Of a stretch of DNA of 14,074 nucleotides, positions 1 through 6,741 are shown piece after piece; the stretch's first letter is position 1; each line of letters opens with the position of its first letter. The notes beneath the pieces are model-generated. The model saw only the letters and a program-made list of their open reading frames with translations, was not told the origin of the DNA and did no database searches. The stretch comes from Deltaproteobacteria bacterium (GTDB lineage: Bacteria > Desulfobacterota > Desulfarculia > Desulfarculales > Desulfarculaceae). The DNA is taken from the NCBI GenBank assembly GCA_020444165.1, contig JAHLLK010000106.1:1-14074 (forward strand), read 5' to 3'. A program made the translations under genes and the position numbers.

Positions 1-9
1 GGCCCGGGA

Positions 10-133
10 CGCCGCCGGCGGGCATCTGGCGCAGCCGCCCCCGTCATGAAATGACAGCCCTAAAACGAGGTTGGAGCGACGGCCGAGCGCCGCCGGCGGG
101 CATCTGGCGCAGCCGCCCCCGTCATGAAATGAC
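10..133. repeat. Two direct copies of a 46-bp repeat, 78 bp apart
   Basis: Positions 10-55 and 88-133 are identical over 46 bases, and the flanking bases differ (a/g before, a/g after). Each copy holds a GC-rich half (gccgccggcgggc) and ends in gtcat-gaa-atgac, a short inverted repeat with a 3-base loop. In the second copy the stem gains a C-G pair. The array starts 6 bases beyond the stop codon of the kinase gene, so it forms its 3' flank. The 78-bp period is a multiple of three, and one minus-strand frame stays open through both copies, but I see no start or gene there. It is probably an intergenic repeat family or a 3'-end RNA structure. More copies may lie beyond the window edge. Confidence 0.8.
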
Positions 134-139
134 GAACCC

Positions 140-3100
140 TCAAGAATCCAGCACCCGCCGTATGGTCTCCAACAGCTCGGCCTGGCGGTAGGGCTTTTCC
201 AGAAAAGCCCGGGCGCCCAGGGCCAGGATGTCCGCGGCCTTGACCTGCTGGGCATAGCCGCTGGCCACCACCACCTTGGCCTGGGGATGGCGCTCGTGGA
301 TGACCCGGAGGCAGTTCTCGCCGCCCATGCCCGGCATGTTCAGGTCCAGCACGGTGAGCCCGATCTCGTCCCCCCGCTCGGCCAAAACCTGCAGCGCCTC
401 CTCGCCCCGCCGGGCGGTCAAGACCTGGTACCCCTTCAGGATCAGGGTCTGGCTGCCCATGTCCAACAGGGAGTCCTCGTCATCCACCAGGAGGATGAGT
501 TCCCCCCGGCCGGCCGCTTCGGGCCGCGCCACCCGGAGCCGGGGCGAGGGGGCCGGGTCGTCATCGGCCGCGGGCAGGTGGATGATGAAGCTGGTGCCCT
601 GGCCCAACCGGCTCTGGCAGGTGATGTGGCCGCCGTGGCTCTTGATGATGCCGTGCACCACGGACAGCCCCAGGCCGGTGCCCCGGCCCACTTCCTTGGT
701 GGTGAAAAAGGGGTCGAAGATCTGCCCCAGGTTTTCCTGGGCGATGCCCACCCCGGTGTCGGTGACCACCAGGCAGAGATACTCCCCCGGGGCCAGCTCC
801 CGGTCATCCGGGCCGATTTGGGCCACCCTGGTCTCCATGGTCAGCCGGCCGCCCCCGGGCATGGCGTCGGCCGCGTTGGCGGCCAGGTTGAGGAGCACCT
901 GCTCGATCTGCCCGGCGTCGGCCCGGATCAGGGGCAGGTCCCGGCCCAGTTTCAGCTCCAGGGAGATCATCTTGGCCAGGGCCCGCTCCAGGATGGCCGC
1001 CGCCTGGGTCACCTGGCGGTTCAGGTCCAGGGGCGTGAGCTGGGTCTCGCTGCGGCGGCTGAACAACAGGATCTGGCGCACCAGTTCCCGGGCGCGGCCC
1101 GAGGCGGCCAGGATGCGCCTGAGCTCGGTGTCCACCCGCCGACCCTCGCGGGACATTTGCAGGGCCAGCTCGGTGTAGCCCATGACCGCGGCCAGGATGT
1201 TGTTGAAGTCATGGGCGATGCCGCCGGCCATGGTGCCCAGGGCTTCCATCTTCTGGGCCTGGCGCAGCATGCCTTCCAGGGAGATCTTCTCCGCTTCGGC
1301 CTTCTTGCGGGCCGTGAGGTCCACGAACGAGGTGACGACCTGCACCACCTGGCCGTCTTCCACCAGGGGCACCACATTCACCAGGGCCCAGGAGATCTCG
1401 CCGCCGGGTTTCTCCGCTCCCAACACCTGATCGTAAAGGGGCTGGCCCGTGGCCAGCACCCGTTTCACCGGATAGGCGGCGCGCGGGAGGCGGCGGCCCT
1501 CCTCGTCCACCATGAACACCGGGATGTCGTCCGCGGAGTGGCCCAGGATTTCCGCCTCGCCCAGCCCCAGGATGCGCTGGGCCGCCTGGTTGCAATAGAC
1601 CACCCGGGCGTCCGGTCCGCGCACCAACACCCCGGCCGGCAGATCGCGCAACAACTCCCGCATGCGTTCTTGACCCTTGGCCAGGGCCTCGACCGCCCTT
1701 TTCTGCTCGGTGGTCACCAGGAAATACACCGAGAGGCCCTGCTCCCGGGGGTAAATCCGCATGTCGTACCAGTTTACATAGGGCTCAACGGCGAAGTAGG
1801 TTTCAAAGGCCAGGCTTCGCCGCTCCACCAGGGCCTCGGTGAACTTCTCCTCAAAGATCGATCCCCGGATTTCGGGGAAGGCCTCGAACAGGTTTTGCCC
1901 CAGCACTTCCTCTGGCTCGCGCCCCAGGAGCCGGCCCGCCGCCTGGTTGAAGAAGGTCACCCGGAACTGGTGGTCCAGGGTGAAGAACCCGTCGGTAATG
2001 CTCCCCAAAATGTCGTGCATCTGCCGGGCCGCGGTGCGGATGGTCTCCTCGTCCTCCTTCTGGCGGGTCACGTCGCGGCACACCACCAAGAGCGAGCCCA
2101 GCCGGCCGTCGGGGCCGAACTCGGGGTTCATGCGCGCCTCGAAATGCCGCAGCCCCACCGTGGTCTCCAGGGCGAAGTTGTTGCGCGTTTCCCGCCCCGA
2201 TTCGAAGAGCTGGTCCATGGACTCCTCCCACTGCCGGCACAGTTCCGGGGGGAAGTTCAGCTCCCGGGGGGTCTTGTTCAGATAGGCCTCGCGAGACCGC
2301 GCCACGTACCTCTCCACCACCCGGTTCATGTAGAGGAAGCGGTGCCGGCGGTCCAACCGCGCCACGATGTCCGGCGCGTTCTCGGCCAGGGCCCGGAACT
2401 CCTGCTGCCGCCGGTGCACCTCGGTGATATCGATGAGGGTCAGGATGGCGCCCTTGATTCTCTCTTCCTGGTCGTAGAAAGGGTAGAGCCGGAAGTCGAA
2501 GTAGTTGGCCCCGGCCTCCACCAGGCGCTGCCGGCCCCGGCCACTGTCCATCACCTCGGCCAGGTCCTGGCGCAAGTAGGGCAGCTCCAGGGTGGCGCCA
2601 GGGTGGTCCAAGGTCTGCCCCCGGTCGCCGGGCATCAGGTGGAAGATGTTGGCCGCCGCCGGGGTGAAGCGCCGCACCCGGAGGTTCTCGTCCACCACCA
2701 CCATGGCCAGGCCCAAACGCTTCAGGATGTTCTCCAGGTCGGAGTAGGCCGCCTGCAATTCGGCGGTCTTGATCTGCAACTCCTCGTTGACCGTGGTCAG
2801 TTCCTCGTTGGTGGCCTGCAGCTCCTCGTTGCCGGTTTCCAGCTCCTCGTTGGTGGCTTGCAGCTCCTCGTTGGCCGCTTGCATCTCCTCGTTCAGGGCT
2901 TGCAGCTCTTCGTGCCGGGAGTCCAGCTCCAGGGTGGCCATGCGCAGATGATCCCGCACCACGGCCAACTCTTCCTCCAGGTCGCGGTTGCGGCCGCTCT
3001 CGTCGCCCGGCGGGGCCGGGGCCGCGGCCTCCTCGCGGCCGGCCAGCTCCTCAAAGAGCACCATGAACAGGTCCCCGCCGCCGCTGCGCCGGCCCGCCGG

Positions 3101-4978
3101 CCGCACGTGCAGGTTCAACAGCACCCCGTCGTCCAGGCGGATGCGCCGACTGGCCACCGGCAGCTCCTCCCGGGCCGCCTTGGAGAGCGCCGCCCGGAGA
3201 TAGGTGCGGAGATCGGGCCGGGCCAGGTCCACCAGGTTGAGCTTGGCCGGGCCTTCCTGCAGGCGGATGAACTTGCCCGCGTCCCCCTGCACGAACACGA
3301 TCTCACCCTGCCGGTCGGCCAGCACCGCGGCGTGCCCCAGGGTCAGGGCCACCGCCCCGTGCAGCATCTCGGCCAGGCTGGGCGGCGGCCCGCCGGACGG
3401 CCGGGCCCCGATCTCGGCCAACTCCCGGCGGTAATGCGAGAGCCGGGCCGGGGGCTGCACCCGGCGCCCACCCTTGCGCCGGTAGATGCGGCTGGGATGG
3501 TCCACCGGCTCGAAGATCTCCCGTTCCCGGCCCACCGACTCGGACTTGCCCAGGAACAGATAGCCGCCCGGCAACAGGGCGAAGTGGAACAGCGGCATGA
3601 GCCGCCGATGCAGCTCGCTGTTGAAGTAGATCAGGAGGTTGCGGCAGGAAATCAGGTCCAGGCGGGGAAAGGGCGGGTCGCGGGTCAGGTCGTGCTTGGC
3701 GAATACCAGGCGCTCCCGGAGTTCCTTCACCACCCGGAAAGCCTCCTCCTCCCGCCGGAAAAAGGCTTCCCGCAGCCCGGGGTCCACCCCGGCCAGGCTG
3801 GCCGCGGGATACACCCCCCGCCGGGCGTGGCGGATGGCCTCGCCGTCCAGATCGGTGCCGAACACCTGCAACTCGTGGCGGCCCGGCTGCTCCCGGAGCC
3901 GGGCCGCGAACAGCATGGCCAGGCTGTAGGCCTCCTCGCCGGTGGCGCAGGCCGGCACCCACACCCGGATGGGATCGCCGGCCTTTTTCGCCCCCAGAAT
4001 CCGGGGAATCACCAGTTCGTTCAAGACCTGGAAGGCCGGGGGATCGCGGAAGAAGCTGGTCACCGAGATGAGGATGTCCTTGACCAGGGCGTCCAGCTCC
4101 TCGGGGTGGCTCTCCAGGTAAACCAGATACTCCGCCACGGAACGCAAACGACGCAGCGCCAAGCGGCGGCCCAGACGCCGCCGCAGGGTTCCGGGCTTGT
4201 ACTGCGAGAAATCCGCCCCGCTGCGCCGGAGCATGGCGTCGCAGAGGTGGTCCAGCTCGCTGCCCTCCGGGGCCGGGCAGGCCTCCTCCAGATTCGGGTT
4301 GAACAGCCGGGCCAGCTCCGGCCCCATCTCCCGGGGGGGCCGCACCAAGTCCACCACCCCCTGGCGCAGCGCCGCCTGGATCATGCCGTCGAACTGGGCG
4401 GTGCCCGGGTCCTGCACCATGGTCACCCCGCCCAGGGCCTTCAACGCCCGGAGGCCCAGGGCGCCGTCCTGGCCGGTGCCCGAGAGGATGACCCCGGCCG
4501 CCCGCTCGCCCCAGCTTTCGGCCAAGCTGCAAAAGAATTGATCCACCGAGGGCCGGGGCGCGCTGCCGGCCGGGGCAGGGGTCAGCTCGACCCGGTCCTC
4601 TTTCACTTCGGGATTCTGGCCGGCCGGGTTGATGTAGATATGATCCGGGGCCAGGACCTGGCCGGAAATCAGGGGCACGACCGGCAGTTCCGCGGCCTCG
4701 GCCAGGAGTTTGGCCAGCCGGCTCTCCCGCCCGGGGTCCAGGTGCTGCACCACCACATAAGCCAGGCCCATTCCGGCCGGCAAGCGGGGCGCCAGTTGCT
4801 GGAGCGAGGCCAAGCCGCCGGCCGAAGCCCCCAAACCCACCACTCCCCGGAGTTCGGAAGGTGGCGGCCCGGCCTCCTCCGCGGCGGCCGAGGGAGCTTC
4901 CGGCTGGGTTGCGGAGGCAGCGGCGGCCGGAGCTTGGTTTTCCATCACATGGTCAGGGGGCAGGTCGCTGGGGGACAT
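140..4978 (-). CDS. CheB-CheR-PAS hybrid histidine kinase with C-terminal receiver
   Basis: This is a 1612-residue soluble signalling fusion with no membrane segment. In order: a CheB methylesterase domain (about 42-225, with Ser52 in GLGASAGG, His79 and Asp171 of the triad); CheR methyltransferase (about 243-500, GEEAYS at 347, FGTDLD at 373, CRNLLIYF at 445); a PAS-like segment (about 535-645); a coiled coil of NEEL heptads (696-737); four PAS domains (about 750-850, 860-970, 985-1090, 1105-1220); HisKA with phospho-acceptor His1256 in AHDFNN; a HATPase with N-box near 1364 and GRGTGLGLS at 1431; and a receiver with Asp1545 and Lys1595. It should methylate and demethylate a partner, phosphorylate itself and pass phosphate to its own receiver. 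The ATG at 4978 has a weak AAGGA 12 bases upstream. A TTG at 5101 would add 41 low-complexity residues, and an ATG at 4945 lacks a ribosome site. No chemoreceptor or CheA lies nearby, so the stimulus is unknown. Confidence 0.93.
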   Translation of the reverse strand: MSPSDLPPDHVMENQAPAAAASATQPEAPSAAAEEAGPPPSELRGVVGLGASAGGLASLQQLAPRLPAGMGLAYVVVQHLDPGRESRLAKLLAEAAELPVVPLISGQVLAPDHIYINPAGQNPEVKEDRVELTPAPAGSAPRPSVDQFFCSLAESWGERAAGVILSGTGQDGALGLRALKALGGVTMVQDPGTAQFDGMIQAALRQGVVDLVRPPREMGPELARLFNPNLEEACPAPEGSELDHLCDAMLRRSGADFSQYKPGTLRRRLGRRLALRRLRSVAEYLVYLESHPEELDALVKDILISVTSFFRDPPAFQVLNELVIPRILGAKKAGDPIRVWVPACATGEEAYSLAMLFAARLREQPGRHELQVFGTDLDGEAIRHARRGVYPAASLAGVDPGLREAFFRREEEAFRVVKELRERLVFAKHDLTRDPPFPRLDLISCRNLLIYFNSELHRRLMPLFHFALLPGGYLFLGKSESVGREREIFEPVDHPSRIYRRKGGRRVQPPARLSHYRRELAEIGARPSGGPPPSLAEMLHGAVALTLGHAAVLADRQGEIVFVQGDAGKFIRLQEGPAKLNLVDLARPDLRTYLRAALSKAAREELPVASRRIRLDDGVLLNLHVRPAGRRSGGGDLFMVLFEELAGREEAAAPAPPGDESGRNRDLEEELAVVRDHLRMATLELDSRHEELQALNEEMQAANEELQATNEELETGNEELQATNEELTTVNEELQIKTAELQAAYSDLENILKRLGLAMVVVDENLRVRRFTPAAANIFHLMPGDRGQTLDHPGATLELPYLRQDLAEVMDSGRGRQRLVEAGANYFDFRLYPFYDQEERIKGAILTLIDITEVHRRQQEFRALAENAPDIVARLDRRHRFLYMNRVVERYVARSREAYLNKTPRELNFPPELCRQWEESMDQLFESGRETRNNFALETTVGLRHFEARMNPEFGPDGRLGSLLVVCRDVTRQKEDEETIRTAARQMHDILGSITDGFFTLDHQFRVTFFNQAAGRLLGREPEEVLGQNLFEAFPEIRGSIFEEKFTEALVERRSLAFETYFAVEPYVNWYDMRIYPREQGLSVYFLVTTEQKRAVEALAKGQERMRELLRDLPAGVLVRGPDARVVYCNQAAQRILGLGEAEILGHSADDIPVFMVDEEGRRLPRAAYPVKRVLATGQPLYDQVLGAEKPGGEISWALVNVVPLVEDGQVVQVVTSFVDLTARKKAEAEKISLEGMLRQAQKMEALGTMAGGIAHDFNNILAAVMGYTELALQMSREGRRVDTELRRILAASGRARELVRQILLFSRRSETQLTPLDLNRQVTQAAAILERALAKMISLELKLGRDLPLIRADAGQIEQVLLNLAANAADAMPGGGRLTMETRVAQIGPDDRELAPGEYLCLVVTDTGVGIAQENLGQIFDPFFTTKEVGRGTGLGLSVVHGIIKSHGGHITCQSRLGQGTSFIIHLPAADDDPAPSPRLRVARPEAAGRGELILLVDDEDSLLDMGSQTLILKGYQVLTARRGEEALQVLAERGDEIGLTVLDLNMPGMGGENCLRVIHERHPQAKVVVASGYAQQVKAADILALGARAFLEKPYRQAELLETIRRVLDS
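2768..2893 (-). repeat. Six 21-base in-frame repeats encoding NEEL heptads
   Basis: Inside the kinase gene, residues 696-737 are six consecutive 7-residue units of the form N-E-E-(L/M)-(Q/E/T)-x-x. The DNA shows matching imperfect 21-base repeats (cagctcctcgttg on the plus strand). The heptad spacing fits a coiled coil joining the CheR half to the PAS/kinase half. Such linkers are common in CheB/CheR-PAS proteins. Near-identical units could allow slippage changes in linker length. Confidence 0.85.
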
Positions 4979-5063
4979 GGCCTTGGGCAGTCCTTGGCTC
5001 CGCCGCTCCCCCGGCCGGGAACCTGGGAGGCGGTCTGGAATGGTGTTGGTTCTTGCGCCGAAT

Positions 5064-5080
5064 TGGCCCGGACCGGGCCA
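5064..5080. promoter_or_regulatory. 17-bp perfect palindrome in the kinase leader
   Basis: tggcccgg-a-ccgggcca has 8-base arms with a single central base, 86-102 bases upstream of the kinase ATG at 4978. It could be a dimer-binding operator or, as RNA, a hairpin in the leader. GC-rich palindromes also arise by chance in DNA of this composition, so function is inferred only from its perfection and place. Confidence 0.3.
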
Positions 5081-5248
5081 TAGCGGGAGGCCCCCGGGCA
5101 ACGCAACTGGGAGGGGAATGTCCGGAACTTGGCTCCCCCCCGTTCCGCACTTTTACCTCACAGTCTTACTCCGAATGGCTACTAAAAATAAAGCCCTAAT
5201 TCGGGCGGCTGACCAACCGCTTGCGGCAGCTGCATGATATCCTGCCGA

Positions 5249-5257
5249 ATTATGGCA
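5249..5257 (-). promoter_or_regulatory. Possible extended -10 promoter for the kinase gene
   Basis: On the minus strand this reads TGC-CATAAT, an extended -10 (TGn) plus a 5/6 match to TATAAT, in the most AT-rich part of the gap. No good -35 box is visible 16-18 bases upstream. It would start a leader of roughly 265 bases. This is a weak call. Confidence 0.2.
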
Positions 5258-5346
5258 ATATTTTTAAAAATCGCCGTAATCATTACTCTTTGGCAAAACC
5301 AGGCTTTTCGTGGGGAGCGGTTGGCAAGGTCGGGATGGCTTGGTCG

Positions 5347-5366
5347 AAAAGCGGCGATTCGCCGCG
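5347..5366 (-). terminator. Rho-independent terminator after the CoA ligase gene
   Basis: In the minus direction a GCGGCG-AAT-CGCCGC hairpin (arms 5360-5365 and 5351-5356) is followed directly by TTTT (5350-5347). It sits about 45 bases beyond the ligase stop codon and marks a likely end of the aldehyde oxidoreductase/TrsS transcript. The T-tract is short, so some readthrough is possible. Confidence 0.65.
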
Positions 5367-5409
5367 TTTCCCCGGGGGCCGGCCAGAGAATTACCCACAG
5401 CCTGCCGGC

Positions 5410-6741
5410 TCAAGCCTCCTCGGTGAGGCACAACACCCGCTTGCCCACGCCGCTGGTGGGCCAACCCGCCGGAGCCAGGCTCATCCGCTCCAAAACCAGC
5501 CGCCCGCCCCGGGCCGCCGGCAGCCCGGCCAGGGCCCGGGTCACACCTGCCCCCAGCTCGCTCTCCCCCGGCGCCGGCTCCGTGGTCCGCACTTCCAGCT
5601 CCAACCCCCAGCCCTCCGGCCGGGGCCGCGCCGTGGCCCGGTAGTCCAACAGCCAGGGCAGGGCGAACAACACCTCGTCCAATTCGTGCAGCCGCAGCAC
5701 CTTCCCCGCCCCCAGGGAGAGCCCCACGGCCACCCGGCCCCGCACCCGGGCCAAGCGGGGCACCAGACTCCCGCAGGCGCAGCGCCCGGCCAACAGCCGG
5801 GTCAGGTCCCCGGTGCGGTAGCGCACCAGCGGCAGGGCCCGCCGGGTGAGGGTGGTGATCACCAATTCCCCCTCCTCGCCGGCCGGCAAAACCCGCCCGC
5901 TCGCGGGGTCCACCACTTCACAATAGAGGTCCAGCGCCCGCACATGGCTGCCCTCCCGCGCCCGGCACATCACCGCCCCGCCCAGGCCCGTCTCGGTCAT
6001 GCCCCAATGCTCGAACACCTCCACCCCCCAGGCCTCCGCCACCCGCGCCGCCAAGGACCGCGGCACATAGTCCGTGGTCAACAAGACGCTGGTCAGCTCC
6101 CGCGGGGGCCGGTCCCCCAGCGCCGCCCGGGCGGCCAGGGCCAAGACCTGGGTGGGGATGCCCACCAGGCTGTGCACCTCCGCCAGGCGCATCACCTCCA
6201 GACAGGCCTCCAAATCCTGCACCGGCCCGCACGGCACCCCAGTGACCCCCAAGCGCTCCAAACCCCGGGCCAACAGGTCGCCCACGCTGTCCGGCGCCTC
6301 CCCCGGCAAGAGGATCAAGACCCGCTGCCCCGGCTGCACCAAGGTGGACATGCCGTGGTGAAAGAAATCCAGGGTCAGCTCCAAGTCCTCCGGGCTGAAA
6401 TACAGCCGCTTGGCCGGCGCCGTGGTGCCCGAGGTGGGCAGGCTCACCACCCGGGCCACCTCCCCCTGCGACACACACACCATCCGCCCGCCCTGCTCCC
6501 GCAAATCCTCGGGCGTGGTGAAGGGCAACTCCGCCACCTCGGCCAAGGACGCCAAAGGCTCCGGCGGCAAGGATCCCAGCCGCTCGCGGTAAAACGGGCT
6601 CTGCTCCCGCGCCCAGGCCAAGGTCCGGTTCAACCCGGCCAATTGCCCCGCGGCCAAGTCCTCCGCCCGCAAGCCGCTCTCCGCCCCCAACCCCAAACGC
6701 CCCGCGATCCAGGGTTCCAACGGCGTCAATGGAGGTTTCAC
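5410..6741 (-). CDS. PaaK-like AMP-dependent CoA ligase (DVU_1553 family)
   Basis: This 443-residue adenylate-forming enzyme would activate a carboxylic acid with ATP and, by analogy with phenylacetate-CoA ligase, transfer it to CoA. Visible motifs are the phosphate-binding loop PTSGTTAPAKR (102-112), HWGMTE (245-250), GELVITTL (291-298) with RYRTGD (307-312), a CAC pair at 321/323, and a C-terminal Lys434 in the position of the usual catalytic lysine. Its length fits PaaK-type ligases. The GTG start at 6741 overlaps the radical SAM stop as GTGA (4 bases), implying translational coupling. An in-frame upstream start near 6864 would overlap trsS by over 120 bases and adds unconserved-looking sequence. 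It is last in its unit, followed by a terminator. In Desulfovibrio vulgaris the equivalent gene lies beside the same radical SAM and aldehyde oxidoreductase genes (from memory). The substrate is unknown. Confidence 0.88.
   Translation of the reverse strand: MKPPLTPLEPWIAGRLGLGAESGLRAEDLAAGQLAGLNRTLAWAREQSPFYRERLGSLPPEPLASLAEVAELPFTTPEDLREQGGRMVCVSQGEVARVVSLPTSGTTAPAKRLYFSPEDLELTLDFFHHGMSTLVQPGQRVLILLPGEAPDSVGDLLARGLERLGVTGVPCGPVQDLEACLEVMRLAEVHSLVGIPTQVLALAARAALGDRPPRELTSVLLTTDYVPRSLAARVAEAWGVEVFEHWGMTETGLGGAVMCRAREGSHVRALDLYCEVVDPASGRVLPAGEEGELVITTLTRRALPLVRYRTGDLTRLLAGRCACGSLVPRLARVRGRVAVGLSLGAGKVLRLHELDEVLFALPWLLDYRATARPRPEGWGLELEVRTTEPAPGESELGAGVTRALAGLPAARGGRLVLERMSLAPAGWPTSGVGKRVLCLTEEA

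Larger units (their letters stand above)
4979..5346. other. Intergenic leader upstream of the kinase gene
   Basis: No convincing gene lies in this stretch. The part nearest the kinase (4979-5110) is GC-rich. The part from about 5160 to 5310 is clearly more AT-rich than the rest of the window, including a 12-base palindrome atttttaaaaat near 5262-5273, as expected of a promoter-bearing region. Short open frames on both strands here lack ribosome sites and recognisable protein sequence. The region also carries the palindrome at 5064-5080 and a possible promoter at 5249-5257, listed separately. Confidence 0.6.

Noticed and set aside
287..5083. Very long plus-strand open frame (1598 codons) opposite the kinase gene
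   Set aside because: It is the antisense shadow of a GC-rich gene: the protein is His/Gln/Gly/Pro-rich with no domain, whereas the minus strand gives clear CheB, CheR, PAS, kinase and receiver motifs.
4979..5101. TTG start for the kinase at 5101
   Set aside because: It adds 41 Pro/Gly/Arg-rich residues with no family resemblance; the ATG at 4978 is more likely, though its ribosome site is weak.
5228..5247. Possible sigma-54 promoter on the minus strand (CGGCAGG...ATGCAG)
   Set aside because: The GG and GC elements are 11 rather than 10 bases apart and the flanking consensus is poor.
5213..5324. CCAACCGCT and AGCGGTTGG inverted repeat about 95 bases apart
   Set aside because: Nine matching bases at this spacing can occur by chance, and the flanks do not extend the match.
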